A stretch of DNA of 64,000 bases from assembly GCA_964555295.1 (NCBI GenBank), contig CAZKRL010000005.1, positions 1 to 64,000 on the forward strand, given 5' to 3'. The DNA comes from CAZKRL01 sp964555295. Its GTDB lineage: Bacteria > Bacteroidota > Bacteroidia > Flavobacteriales_D > Sanyastnellaceae. Each line of letters begins with the position of its first letter. Within the stretch, counting starts at the first letter, position 1. The position numbers and the translations under genes are program-made. A model generated the notes under the pieces. It saw only the letters and a program-made list of their open reading frames with translations. It did not search any database and had not been told where the DNA came from. Below are positions 8,054-17,535 of this stretch, one piece after another.

Positions 8054-8836
8054 ATGAATACAAACGCCTCTCCACGCAAGAAGTATCTAAGGATCATTTT
8101 GCTGGCCCTGATGGGTTGTGGTGTTTCCACATTGCTGGGTTTTGTGGTGTACCGGCAGAATCATGCTGTTTGCAAGCGTGTGGAGATTCAGTTGGAAGAT
8201 GCCGGAGAATTAAAAATGTTTACGCAAGAGGATGTTGCAAAATGGGTAAGTGAAGTAGGTGGTGATTTAATCAGCAAGCGTTTAGACAGTATACCCTTAG
8301 AGGTCATCAGACGCCGACTATTATCTGAGTCGGCGGTACATTCATCAGATGTTTATACCACGATCGATGGTCGTTGTGTGGTAAAGGTCAAACAGAGAAT
8401 ACCTGTAATGCGTATCCTCGAAAACTCAGGTAGCTCCTACTATCTCGACAATGAGGGTTACCCCATATCCCTTGGAGATGATTTTTTTCGCTTGCCGCTA
8501 TATACGGGACATATTTCGGGTTCAACATATTTCCAAAGTGTTCGTGTTGCAGACAACAAATTGCTCAGTGAATTATTGGAACTGAATTCAGCAATAACTC
8601 AAAGTGAATTTTGGTCGGGTCAGTTCGAGCATGCAACGATAGGGCAATATGGTGAAATCGTAATGATACCGCGAGTGGGTAATCAGAGGATAATGTTTGG
8701 CATGTACGGTGATTACCGTGACCAGCTTCGCCGCGTGAAATCTTTTTATGATCATATAATTGAAAAGGGGGATCTAAACCGGTATGCCGCAATTGATGCT
8801 CGTTTTCGCGGACAGATTGTTGGAATTAAAAATTAA
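8054..8836 (+). CDS. ftsQ: Cell division protein FtsQ/DivIB-like
   Basis: A 260-residue bitopic protein: a short basic N-terminus (SPRKKY), one membrane helix at about 12-32, then a periplasmic part. FtsQ proteins link early and late division proteins and vary strongly in sequence. A POTRA-like stretch is suggested at about 40-115, and YYLDNEGYPISLGDDFFRLPL (about 135-155) is the typical C-terminal beta region. The call rests on this layout and on the place between murC and ftsA. It is 13 bases from ftsA. Confidence 0.82.
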   Translation: MNTNASPRKKYLRIILLALMGCGVSTLLGFVVYRQNHAVCKRVEIQLEDAGELKMFTQEDVAKWVSEVGGDLISKRLDSIPLEVIRRRLLSESAVHSSDVYTTIDGRCVVKVKQRIPVMRILENSGSSYYLDNEGYPISLGDDFFRLPLYTGHISGSTYFQSVRVADNKLLSELLELNSAITQSEFWSGQFEHATIGQYGEIVMIPRVGNQRIMFGMYGDYRDQLRRVKSFYDHIIEKGDLNRYAAIDARFRGQIVGIKN

Positions 8837-8849
8837 ATAAGAATATTAT

Positions 8850-10133
8850 ATGGATACTAACATTGTAGTTGGCCTCGACATTGGAACCACCAAGATTGCT
8901 TGCTTAGTGGGTCGAAAATTGGAGAATAATAAAATTGAAATTCTTGGTATAGGGAAAAGTGAAAGTGTTGGGGTACAACGTGGTGTTGTTTCTAATATCG
9001 AAAAAACGGTCGAAAGTATTATCACTGCGGTACGACAAGCTGAGGCTGAAAGTGGTGTAAACATAGAGATTGTGAATGTGGGTATTGCGGGACAGCATAT
9101 AAAGAGTATTCAACAGCGGGGTATGCGAACGCGAAAGCACAATGATGATGAGATTCGCGCTCAGGATATTAAGGAGTTGATCAATGATATGCATCAAATA
9201 CTCATGCTACCTGGCGAGGAGATAATTCATGTATTACCTCAAGAATTTACTATCGACGGAGAGTCAGGAATTAAAGATCCTGTGGGAATGTTTGGAGTTA
9301 AACTAGAGGCAAATTTTCATATCATTTCTGCACAAACGAGTGCAATACGGAACATCTATCGCTGTATTGCTAAGGCGGGACTAACAGTTCAAGAGCTAAC
9401 ACTTGAGCCATTGGCAAGCTCGATGGCTGTATTAAGTGATGAAGAAAAGGAGGCCGGGGTAGTGTTGGTGGATATTGGAGGCGGTACAACTGATATAGCG
9501 ATTTTTCAAGAGGGAATAATCCGACATACAGCGGTAATTCCATTTGGAGGTGATATCATTACTCAAGATATAAAGCATGGTTGTTCAATTTTGAAACCGC
9601 ATGCTGAGGCCTTAAAGGTGCAGCATGGTAGCGCTTTGAGCACCGAAACCGAAAACGCTGTTATATGTATTCCCGGATTAAGAGGTAGGAATGCTAAGGA
9701 GATTTCCACAAAGACATTGGCTGCGATCATTCAAGCTCGGATGGAGGAAATATTTGATCATGTCTATTATGAGATAAAAGCCAGTGGGTATGAAAAGAAA
9801 TTGATTGCGGGTATAGTCTTAACGGGTGGGGGCTCTCAATTGCGACATATGAAGCAGTTGGTTGAGTATATCACAGGAATGGACTGCAGAATTGGATATC
9901 CCAATGAGCACGTAGGCAAGGTGCGGGATGAGTCTATTCTTTCGCCTGCGTTTAGTACGGGTGTTGGTTTGGTGATTGATGGTTTGACATCGACTGACCG
10001 ATCACGCGTGGCAGAGAATAAAATGAAAGAGGAAGAGACTAATATCGAAGACGTTGTAACAGTCGGGAATGACGGTTTGGGTAAAGGTATACTCGAGCGA
10101 ATAAGAGCGATGTTTCAGTCGGAAGAAGAATAG
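8850..10133 (+). CDS. ftsA: Cell division protein FtsA
   Basis: A 427-residue actin-fold ATPase that anchors FtsZ to the membrane in other bacteria. Phosphate-loop blocks are visible: VGLDIGTTKIACLVG (8-22), VLVDIGGGTTDIAIF (about 206-220) and IVLTGGGSQLRHM (about 324-336). The last residues, GKGILERIRAMF, can form the amphipathic helix that tethers FtsA to the membrane. FtsZ normally follows in Bacteroidota; here the next gene is dedA after five bases. Confidence 0.94.
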   Translation: MDTNIVVGLDIGTTKIACLVGRKLENNKIEILGIGKSESVGVQRGVVSNIEKTVESIITAVRQAEAESGVNIEIVNVGIAGQHIKSIQQRGMRTRKHNDDEIRAQDIKELINDMHQILMLPGEEIIHVLPQEFTIDGESGIKDPVGMFGVKLEANFHIISAQTSAIRNIYRCIAKAGLTVQELTLEPLASSMAVLSDEEKEAGVVLVDIGGGTTDIAIFQEGIIRHTAVIPFGGDIITQDIKHGCSILKPHAEALKVQHGSALSTETENAVICIPGLRGRNAKEISTKTLAAIIQARMEEIFDHVYYEIKASGYEKKLIAGIVLTGGGSQLRHMKQLVEYITGMDCRIGYPNEHVGKVRDESILSPAFSTGVGLVIDGLTSTDRSRVAENKMKEEETNIEDVVTVGNDGLGKGILERIRAMFQSEEE

Positions 10134-10138
10134 TATAA

Positions 10139-10783
10139 ATGACAGGCATATTCGATTTTATTCTCCATATCGATGAGCATCTAAAGCTCATGATACAAGA
10201 TTATGGTGTCTGGGTGTATGTGATCTTGTTTCTGATTGTCTTTGTGGAAACAGGTTTGATAGTGATGCCTTTACTGCCAGGAGATTCTCTTTTGTTTGCA
10301 GCAGGCGCGTTGGCCGCGGCAGGCAATAATGTTGGCCTGAATATTTGGTATCTCATGCCTCTTTTGATTTTAGCGGCCTTGTGCGGAGATAATGTGAACT
10401 ATTTCACAGGACGATTTTTCAGCGATCAAATAAAAAAACGAAATCGGATTTTATTCTTTAAGCGGGAGTACATCGAGAAGACCGAAGCGTTTTACGACAA
10501 ACATGGTAAGCAGGCAATCATTATGGCCCGATTTGTGCCAATAGTAAGAACGATTGCTCCATTTGTTGCCGGCGCGAGTCGGATGTCTTATATGGTTTAC
10601 CTCACGTATTGTATTGTTGGCGCTATTCTCTGGGTGGTTGGAATAGGTATGTTGGGATATATTTTCGGTAATGTACCGATTGTGAAAGATAACTTTGAAA
10701 AGGTTGTGTTTCTCATCATTTTCATTTCGATTCTACCCATTGTTGTGACCTTTTTTAAGTCGAGATTAAAGAGTAATGAATGA
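10139..10783 (+). CDS. DedA/VTT family inner membrane protein
   Basis: A 214-residue membrane protein with the VTT domain of the DedA family, whose members flip polyprenyl or phospholipid carriers and support envelope stability. Typical parts are ETGLIVMPLLPGDSLLFAAG (37-56), GDNVNYFTGR, and the re-entrant loop block RFVPIVRTIAPFVAGASRM (about 129-147). Four to five hydrophobic stretches are visible. It starts five bases after ftsA and overlaps aroE by four bases, so it belongs to the cell-wall operon. A role in recycling undecaprenyl phosphate would fit this setting, but that is inference. Confidence 0.9.
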   Translation: MTGIFDFILHIDEHLKLMIQDYGVWVYVILFLIVFVETGLIVMPLLPGDSLLFAAGALAAAGNNVGLNIWYLMPLLILAALCGDNVNYFTGRFFSDQIKKRNRILFFKREYIEKTEAFYDKHGKQAIIMARFVPIVRTIAPFVAGASRMSYMVYLTYCIVGAILWVVGIGMLGYIFGNVPIVKDNFEKVVFLIIFISILPIVVTFFKSRLKSNE

Positions 10784-11538
10784 GGCGATACGGATTGATT
10801 GGATATCCGCTTTCGCATTCTAAATCGAAAGTTTTTTTTGAGGAGTTGTTTGTAAAGAGAGGACTGGAAGATTACAGTTATGATAATTTTTCTCTGGAAA
10901 GTGAAACAGCAGTCAAAAGTTTTCTCAGTATTGAAAGTGATTTGAGAGGCCTCAATTTTACGTCGCCATACAAACGCTTTGCTTATCAGTTATGTGATGC
11001 GTTGTCTCCGGAGGCCGCAGAAACAGGTTCGGTCAATTGCATCCATTTTCATGAGAATAAAATATATGGACATAATACCGATGTATACGGGTTTGTGAAA
11101 TCTATCGAACCGCTTTTGGAATTTAATAGTGATCTGAGCGCATTGATTTTGGGAACCGGTGGTGCCGCTGCTGCGGCCATTTTCGGACTACGGTCTATGG
11201 GAGTTCATGTGAAATGCATCGGTAGAGGTGCCAACGAGTTTTATGCCAATGGATATAACGATATGAGTGCTGAGGAGTTATCATCGTTCCAAGTCGTTGT
11301 CAATGCTACTCCCCTAGGCACATGGCCAAATATTCAGGGTTGCGCTCCATTACCATATGAGGGAATTCATAAAAATCAGGTTTTATTTGACATGGTGTAT
11401 AATCCTGAAATTACAGAATTCATGAAACGAGGCATAAATGCCGGATGTATAGTAAAGAATGGTGAGGAAATGTTGTATCTACAAGCTATGAAATCCTGGG
11501 AAATTTGGACGGGAGATATAAAGAGTCAGTTGCAGTAA
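10780..11538 (+). CDS. aroE: Shikimate dehydrogenase
   Basis: A 252-residue cytoplasmic enzyme reducing 3-dehydroshikimate to shikimate with NADPH, for aromatic amino acids and folate. Substrate residues are in place: Ser13 and Ser15 in GYPLSHSKS, the catalytic Lys65 in FTSPYK, Asn86 in SVNCI and Asp101 in GHNTDVYGF. The dinucleotide loop is GTGGAAAAAIFGL, and VNATPLGT is present. The usual NVT before the lysine is NFTSPYK here, a mild variant. An ATGA overlap with dedA and a 20-base gap to the epimerase gene keep it in the operon. Confidence 0.94.
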   Translation: MRRYGLIGYPLSHSKSKVFFEELFVKRGLEDYSYDNFSLESETAVKSFLSIESDLRGLNFTSPYKRFAYQLCDALSPEAAETGSVNCIHFHENKIYGHNTDVYGFVKSIEPLLEFNSDLSALILGTGGAAAAAIFGLRSMGVHVKCIGRGANEFYANGYNDMSAEELSSFQVVVNATPLGTWPNIQGCAPLPYEGIHKNQVLFDMVYNPEITEFMKRGINAGCIVKNGEEMLYLQAMKSWEIWTGDIKSQLQ

Positions 11539-11558
11539 ATCACTTAATCGAATAACAA

Positions 11559-12632
11559 GTGAAAAAGATAGTAACGATATTAGGAGCTCGCCCACAGTTT
11601 GTAAAAGCAGCTGCGCTGAGCAGGGTGCTTGCGAATAAAAACGATCTTGTGGAAATTCTGGTACACACAGGCCAGCATTATGACAGTAACATGTCTGATG
11701 TTTTTTTTCGGGAAATGGATATTCCCAGTCCGTCTTATAATCTCGGAGTTAACGGCGGCACGCATGCTGTCATGACTGCGAAAATGATGACAGGCATAGA
11801 AGAAGTTTTGACCATTGAGGCACCGGATTACGTTCTTGTATATGGAGATACAAATTCAACCTTGGCCGCAGCATTAACCGCCTCGAAATTGCACATTCCC
11901 GTGGCTCATATCGAAGCAGGTCTTCGTTCGTTCAATATGAAAATGCCGGAAGAGGTCAATAGGATTCTCACAGACCGACTCTCAACCATTTTGTTTTGTC
12001 CGACCGATACTGCGGTGAAAAATCTTACCAGCGAGGGCTATCCGCACTTGAACGAAAGAATAGTACTTTCTGGAGATGTAATGCAGGACGCTGCTTTGTA
12101 TTATAGTCAGTTTTCCTCTCAAAAGTCGAATATCATAGATCGCTTTTCTCTCAGCGAGTTTTTATTGGTAACGATACATCGCCAAGAAAACACAGATGAT
12201 GAGATGCGACTGGGCAGCATAGTAAGAGCGCTGAATGCACTGAGTAAGAGGGTAGAGGTGGTGATGCCGGTTCATCCAAGGACAAAGAAAATGATAGAAG
12301 CTATGAAGCTGAATATCGAATTCCGAATGATTGATCCGGTGGGTTATTTTGATATGATAGAGCTACTAAAGAACTGTAAGATGGTGTTAACTGATAGTGG
12401 AGGCCTTCAAAAGGAGGCTTATTTTTTTAATAAATACTGCCTCACGCTGCGAGATGAAACCGAATGGGTTGAGTTAATTGATGGAGGATTCAATATACTA
12501 TGTGGCGCGAACGAGAATAAGATACTTGAAGGATATAAGAACTTATCTTCGAGATCGGTTGATTTTTCGAAACAGTTATATGGCGCGGGCAGGGCATGTG
12601 AGATGATAGCGGCGGTTCTCTCCGAAAATTAA
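11559..12632 (+). CDS. wecB: UDP-N-acetylglucosamine 2-epimerase (non-hydrolysing)
   Basis: A 357-residue GT-B fold enzyme that interconverts UDP-GlcNAc and UDP-ManNAc, giving a sugar for surface polysaccharides. Family blocks: GARPQFVKAA from residue 9, HTGQHYD, GDTNSTLAAALTA, EAGLRSFN from Glu119, HRQEN from His207 and the nucleotide-site TDSGGLQKEA from Thr278. It starts with GTG. It follows aroE by 20 bases and leads into the polysaccharide cluster after a 127-base gap that holds no gene I can support. MnaA is an equally used name. Confidence 0.9.
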   Translation: MKKIVTILGARPQFVKAAALSRVLANKNDLVEILVHTGQHYDSNMSDVFFREMDIPSPSYNLGVNGGTHAVMTAKMMTGIEEVLTIEAPDYVLVYGDTNSTLAAALTASKLHIPVAHIEAGLRSFNMKMPEEVNRILTDRLSTILFCPTDTAVKNLTSEGYPHLNERIVLSGDVMQDAALYYSQFSSQKSNIIDRFSLSEFLLVTIHRQENTDDEMRLGSIVRALNALSKRVEVVMPVHPRTKKMIEAMKLNIEFRMIDPVGYFDMIELLKNCKMVLTDSGGLQKEAYFFNKYCLTLRDETEWVELIDGGFNILCGANENKILEGYKNLSSRSVDFSKQLYGAGRACEMIAAVLSEN

Positions 12633-12759
12633 GGGTGTGAAAATAAATGGAATGAGCTGGGTAAAGCATTGTGTAAAAGAACTGGGTATAGTGATGGTTG
12701 GTATTGCCGGGATCGATGCTGGTTTGGCTTCACTCTAATGGGTTTGATTTCTTTCGTTG

Positions 12760-14040
12760 ATGAATAGATTTATAGAGAAATCTAAAATATACTCGTTAAA
12801 CAAGGCAATTAAGTTGTCGGGGGCAACCGCTATTGCACAAGTTGTGAGCTATTGTGCAATTCCACTTCTCACAAGACTTTTTTCAGTGGAAGATTATGCT
12901 ACACTGGCACTGTTTTTCTCGTGGTTACTTCCATTGGTAGTGCTGTCAACGTTGCGCATTGAGTTTAGCATACCTGATGCCGGTTCGGATAGTGAATGTT
13001 TGCTTCGACGTGATATAGCTTTAAATGTATCCTTCTACTTCAGCATTGGTGTATTACTGATAATGTTTTTGATCACGCTCTTGGGTTGCAAATTTCATAA
13101 TGTATTCTGGCTTCTTCCGTTGGGAGTTTTGGTGACAGCATGGTCACAAGTGTATAATTTTTACACCACACGAATAGGCGAGTATCGGCTTAATGGATAT
13201 AACAGAATCGTTGGAAATCTCAGTATAAGCCTGATTTCAATCGCAACAGGTTATTTTTTTTATAATGGTTATGGGCTGGTTGTAGGTTTTATTTTGGGAC
13301 AAATAATTTCCGTTTTGATGGTTGTGGTTTTTTCAAAAGGGAAATTGAGTTGGAGAGATTTGCTCGGGGTGCGATTCGCATATCCACACATTTCAGGTTT
13401 TCGCAAGTATATAATTTACAACACTCCAACAGGTTTAATTGAGGTGATGCAGTTGAGTATAATAGTGTTTGTGTTGGAGAGTTATTTCGGTAGTATGGCA
13501 ACGGGTTCATTTTATCTCTGTTGGCGAATTTTGCAAGCACCATCATCACTCATCAGCAATACAATATTTCTTTCGCAATATTCTACTGCTTCTGATTTGA
13601 ACCGCAATGGAAAAAGTTTTAGAAGTATGGTGTCATACACTTTCATGTTGCTTTTATCGGCGGCATTACCTGCTATGTTAGTAGTGTTTTTTCAGGGTGA
13701 GAATTTATTTACATGGGTTTTTGGTGAAACGTGGATTGAGGCGGGAACCTTCGCCTCTTTATTGGTTATCTACTTTGGATTCAATTTCGCCGTAACCCCC
13801 TTTAGCTATGTGCCCTTGATTAAGGAACGACAAAGCAAATTATTGGTTTTTTCTGTATTCGATCTCATCCTGCGCTGTGTCGCTTTTTATGTTGGCGCTC
13901 AATATGGCGAGGTTACACTGGCTGTATTGTTGTTCTCAATATCAGGTGTTGTTTTTTGTCTAATTAATATGGCATGGTATTACAATCTTGCGGCAGCACC
14001 AAACGTATTATCTGAATCAAATAGCAGATTAGAAGGGTGA
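12760..14040 (+). CDS. Polysaccharide flippase (Wzx-like, MATE/MOP fold)
   Basis: A 426-residue membrane protein with about 12 to 13 hydrophobic segments and the MOP-superfamily start SGATAIAQVVSYCAIPLLTR, which fits lipid-linked oligosaccharide flippases. Such proteins move the undecaprenyl-linked repeat unit across the inner membrane. The ATG at 12760 is preferred over the adjacent TTG at 12757. It overlaps the glycosyltransferase gene by four bases (GTGA). Neighbours (epimerase, GT4, polymerase-like protein, GT2) support a Wzx role in a Wzy-dependent route. Confidence 0.85.
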   Translation: MNRFIEKSKIYSLNKAIKLSGATAIAQVVSYCAIPLLTRLFSVEDYATLALFFSWLLPLVVLSTLRIEFSIPDAGSDSECLLRRDIALNVSFYFSIGVLLIMFLITLLGCKFHNVFWLLPLGVLVTAWSQVYNFYTTRIGEYRLNGYNRIVGNLSISLISIATGYFFYNGYGLVVGFILGQIISVLMVVVFSKGKLSWRDLLGVRFAYPHISGFRKYIIYNTPTGLIEVMQLSIIVFVLESYFGSMATGSFYLCWRILQAPSSLISNTIFLSQYSTASDLNRNGKSFRSMVSYTFMLLLSAALPAMLVVFFQGENLFTWVFGETWIEAGTFASLLVIYFGFNFAVTPFSYVPLIKERQSKLLVFSVFDLILRCVAFYVGAQYGEVTLAVLLFSISGVVFCLINMAWYYNLAAAPNVLSESNSRLEG

Positions 14041-15038
14041 ATAGGGTAGAGAATCGAAATATCAGACTACTAATAATCATACCTGGTTCATCCGATGGTA
14101 ATTCGATGGTTTTCTCGAAGCGGCAAATACAAGATTTGCGTTTGGAAGGATTGGAGGTGTTTGAATATTATCTGGAATCTCGCACGAATTGGCGATATCT
14201 ATTCAACGAAATATTTCGGCTGAGATCAATGGTTCGTCAAATACAACCTGATATAGTTCATGCACATTATGGCACGATGACCGCATTTATCGGAACATTT
14301 TCTGGGGCTAAAAAATTTGCTATTACCTTTCATGGGAGTGATTTGAATTATGTGAAAAGTGAGTTCATCCTTAAGGAGATCTTTGCGAAACTATTATCTC
14401 AGCTTGCTGTATTACGGGCCGACGCCATTTTCTGTGTAAGCAAAAGATTACAAGCAAAGCTCTGGTGGCGAAAAAACATTTCAGTTGTAATCCCATTTGG
14501 CGTGAGCACAGAAAAATTTTATCCGATTGATAAATCTGAGGCGCGATTAAGATTGAACATTCCTTTGGATTCGCGGCTTGTTTTATTCAATAATAGTGCT
14601 CCGGTGAAGCGATACGATATTGCGTTATCAGCTATTGAGATGTTGAAGGATCGTTTAGGTAAGGTAGATCTGTATCCATTGTCTGGAGGTGTGGAATATG
14701 ATAAAATGCTCTTATTATTAAACGCGTGTGATTGCCTTTTGATTTGTAGTGATAGTGAGGGTAGTCCTGTAATGGTCAAAGAGGCAATGGCATGCAATCT
14801 GCCAATAGTGGGAACTGATGTTGGTGATGTCGTGGATGTTATTTCCGGTAGTTCTCCATCTGCTGTATCGAAACAGATTCCGGAGCAAATTGCCCTTGCC
14901 TTGTGTCAGGTAATGAGTGAAGGCATTCGCAGCAATGGTCGTCAACTCATTGAGGTTAAGTCCCTCGATTCTAAAGGTATTACCTCGCGTGTGATGGATG
15001 TATATTCAAAATTGGTAAAATCATCGTCCAATGGTTAA
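14037..15038 (+). CDS. Glycosyltransferase family 4
   Basis: A 333-residue GT-B retaining glycosyltransferase with a GTG start overlapping the flippase stop. The N-terminal half has PDIVHAHYGTMTAFIG and ITFHGSDLNY; the C-terminal half has VVIPFGVSTEKFYP and the EX7E block EGSPVMVKEAMACNLPIVGT with the two glutamates of the nucleotide-sugar site. It probably adds one sugar to the lipid-linked repeat unit on the cytoplasmic side; donor and acceptor cannot be read from the sequence. It overlaps the next gene by eight bases. Confidence 0.88.
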   Translation: MNRVENRNIRLLIIIPGSSDGNSMVFSKRQIQDLRLEGLEVFEYYLESRTNWRYLFNEIFRLRSMVRQIQPDIVHAHYGTMTAFIGTFSGAKKFAITFHGSDLNYVKSEFILKEIFAKLLSQLAVLRADAIFCVSKRLQAKLWWRKNISVVIPFGVSTEKFYPIDKSEARLRLNIPLDSRLVLFNNSAPVKRYDIALSAIEMLKDRLGKVDLYPLSGGVEYDKMLLLLNACDCLLICSDSEGSPVMVKEAMACNLPIVGTDVGDVVDVISGSSPSAVSKQIPEQIALALCQVMSEGIRSNGRQLIEVKSLDSKGITSRVMDVYSKLVKSSSNG

Positions 15039-16449
15039 CTTATTCATTCTTTCCTTGTTAACGCTTGCCTGTATTTGGCTGCAAAAAAAGATTTTTTCTT
15101 TTACCAAGAATTACGTTTTGTTATTGCCTGTCTTGGCAATTTATTACTGGTCAATTCTTGGTGGTTGGGTAATTACTATCGATCTAATGACAGGTAATTG
15201 GATGGAAAATATGGGGTTTCATTATTATTCATATTTCAGTAAGCTCTTCCCGGTTCAGTTAAATTCATCCTATACATTTTCAATCATTTACTTCTCTGCT
15301 TTTCTACTCTCCTTTCAGGTGTCTTTATTTTTCATTGTTCGAAAAATCAATACACGTAGTCATGTTATGGAGGCGAATCCGCTCTATATAAATCACTGGA
15401 TACTGATTGGTTTGGCCTGTGTTATGGCAGTTGTGAGCTATTTTTTTATACGCGCACAAATCATCGAGGCCATGCAGCATCAGGAATCTCTTTATTTATT
15501 CTTAAGTCATCAAAGCGGTCGTTTTTACTCTCTCTATCAGGTTACTAAATCTGCCTCTTTGTTTTTAATTCTTTTCGGTGCATCATTGCTTCTAAGTCAA
15601 AGTAATGGTAAATATTTTACAGGTCGTTTTTCCACGCCAATTCTTTGTGGTTATGTGATTTTGGGTCTGATATTATTTGTATATGCTACATTGATTGGAA
15701 GTAGAAGCGACTTGTTATTTGCATTTTTATTTGCAATGGTTTTTTATCTTGTAAATGCAAAAACCATTAGTTTCTATCGTCTGGGTTCTCTCGTATTTAG
15801 CTTGGTCTTGATTGTTGCAATTGTTGAGATGACACGCACGATACCCATTATGAATTATTTGGGATTATCTGTTGGTCCCGGCATTCCGAATGATGAAGTA
15901 TTGAATCGTTTGTCAATCATGTCTACTCTTTTAAGTTTAATGGCGAGCAACGAAATGTTTGCAGGACATATGTCAATGTACGGTGTCTTGTATTACGATG
16001 TCCCACTGACATTTGGCAGTAGTTTCAATTATTTGTTGTATTCAATGATCCCACGCTTTCTTTCCGTGAATCGGCCTGAGGATGTTTATATGCATTACGT
16101 TCATTCAATTCATTATAGCGGAATGCAAGGATTTACCATCAATCATGCCGCGGGATGGTATTTAAATTTTGGATTCATTGGTGTTTTGATGGGCGGAACC
16201 ATGCTTGGTTCGTTGGTAGGATATGGTCAATTTTTGATAGGCAGAGCTTGTTCGGGTTCGATGCCATTGCGAATTTTCCGAATCATGTTTCTTCTGACGA
16301 TTTGCGCATTTTTTCCGGCATTGATTCGAACTGGTCCGGAGGGCTTCAAGGCGCTTGTCTTTGAGGCCTTATTGATTCCGACTGTCTTGATTGTTATAGT
16401 CGCTTTTTTGTCTGAATTTATTATGCTTAAACGACGAAAACATTCTTGA
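15031..16449 (+). CDS. Putative polysaccharide polymerase (Wzy-like membrane protein)
   Basis: A 472-residue protein with about 11 to 13 hydrophobic segments and one larger loop at about 300-360, between segments and rich in Tyr and His. The layout and the block HAAGWYLNFGFIGVLMGG near the end resemble O-antigen or oligosaccharide repeat-unit polymerases, which join repeat units in the periplasm. Such proteins share little sequence, so the call rests mostly on topology and on the neighbours (flippase, GT4, GT2). Other polytopic transfer functions remain possible. It overlaps the GT4 gene by eight bases and ends nine bases before the GT2 gene. Confidence 0.65.
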   Translation: MVNLFILSLLTLACIWLQKKIFSFTKNYVLLLPVLAIYYWSILGGWVITIDLMTGNWMENMGFHYYSYFSKLFPVQLNSSYTFSIIYFSAFLLSFQVSLFFIVRKINTRSHVMEANPLYINHWILIGLACVMAVVSYFFIRAQIIEAMQHQESLYLFLSHQSGRFYSLYQVTKSASLFLILFGASLLLSQSNGKYFTGRFSTPILCGYVILGLILFVYATLIGSRSDLLFAFLFAMVFYLVNAKTISFYRLGSLVFSLVLIVAIVEMTRTIPIMNYLGLSVGPGIPNDEVLNRLSIMSTLLSLMASNEMFAGHMSMYGVLYYDVPLTFGSSFNYLLYSMIPRFLSVNRPEDVYMHYVHSIHYSGMQGFTINHAAGWYLNFGFIGVLMGGTMLGSLVGYGQFLIGRACSGSMPLRIFRIMFLLTICAFFPALIRTGPEGFKALVFEALLIPTVLIVIVAFLSEFIMLKRRKHS

Positions 16450-16458
16450 TGGAGTATT

Positions 16459-17496
16459 ATGCGAAATATTTTTGATTCCATGCAGCATGTTCGAATCGTA
16501 ATACCATGCAGAAACGAGGCTGATTACATTGGACCTTGCCTGGATTCAATTATTAACGCTTCTCATGAGTTGGCTCAGGTAAGTGTATATGTTGTTGATG
16601 GCATGAGTGATGATGGAACTCGTGATATTATCGAGGGCTATAGTAAAACTCACTCTTTCATTTCTTTACACGACAATGAGCGTATGACTACTCCTTTCGC
16701 TCTGAATATCGGAGTTAAGTCTATGGATTTCGATATAGCCATTATCCTCGGCGCTCATGCTGTTATTGATGCAAATTTTATTGATCGTAATGTTCAAGTG
16801 TTGATGGAGCATTCAGAGGTGGGTTGTTCTGGTGGTATCATTCGAAATGTGCATCAGAACGATTGGTCTGAGATAATTTCTGTTGCCATGTCATCGACAT
16901 TCGGTGTGGGTAATGCTCATTTTCGCACGGGAGGAAAATCAGGATATGTGGATACGGTAGCTTTTGGTGCTTACCGTCGGGAAGTTTTTGACCGTGTTGG
17001 ATTTTTCGATGAAGAGTTAGCTCGTAATCAAGACGATGAATTCAATTATAGGGTCATTCGCAGTGGTTATAAGATTTATCTCGATACATCTATTCTCTCT
17101 GATTATTATGTTAGAGGTTCACTGTCTAAGTTATATCGTCAATATCATCAATACGGATATTGGAAAGTATTTGTAAATCAAAAGCATCGTGCCGTTACTT
17201 CCATGCGGCAATTGGCTCCGCCGCTATGGGTTTTTTATTTGCTGGTCGGTTGGACCGGATCTATTGTGCATCCCTATTTGGGTTGGTTCTATTTGATGAT
17301 GATTCTGTTGTATTGCGGTGTAGCGATATATACAGCCGTAAGACTTAATATGGGTAGCTGGATCCGGATGCGAATGCTGATCCAAACATTTTTCTCATTG
17401 CATATTTCTTATGGATTGGGGTATTTGAAGGGTATACTGCATTTTTATATTCTGAATAGAAAGCCGGCCTCAAACAGTTTGAAAATTACGCGTTAA
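16459..17496 (+). CDS. Glycosyltransferase family 2, ExoA-like, with C-terminal membrane segments
   Basis: A 345-residue GT-A enzyme. It opens with VRIVIPCRNEADYIGPCLDS, followed by VYVVDGMSDDGT, the metal-region block IILGAHAVID, and the acceptor region RNQDDEFNYRVIRSGYKIY, as in succinoglycan transferase ExoA. At least two membrane segments lie at about 255-300, so it acts at the inner face of the membrane. GGAG at 16451-16454 is a rare Shine-Dalgarno-like site here. It probably adds a sugar to the repeat unit of this cluster. Confidence 0.87.
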   Translation: MRNIFDSMQHVRIVIPCRNEADYIGPCLDSIINASHELAQVSVYVVDGMSDDGTRDIIEGYSKTHSFISLHDNERMTTPFALNIGVKSMDFDIAIILGAHAVIDANFIDRNVQVLMEHSEVGCSGGIIRNVHQNDWSEIISVAMSSTFGVGNAHFRTGGKSGYVDTVAFGAYRREVFDRVGFFDEELARNQDDEFNYRVIRSGYKIYLDTSILSDYYVRGSLSKLYRQYHQYGYWKVFVNQKHRAVTSMRQLAPPLWVFYLLVGWTGSIVHPYLGWFYLMMILLYCGVAIYTAVRLNMGSWIRMRMLIQTFFSLHISYGLGYLKGILHFYILNRKPASNSLKITR

Positions 17497-17535
17497 TATT
17501 ATATTCAGTCATTCATCCATTTTTCAAATTATAGC

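Noticed and set aside
12633..12759. 28-codon frame after the epimerase gene
   Set aside because: Short, no family, no promoter; probably chance or an old remnant.
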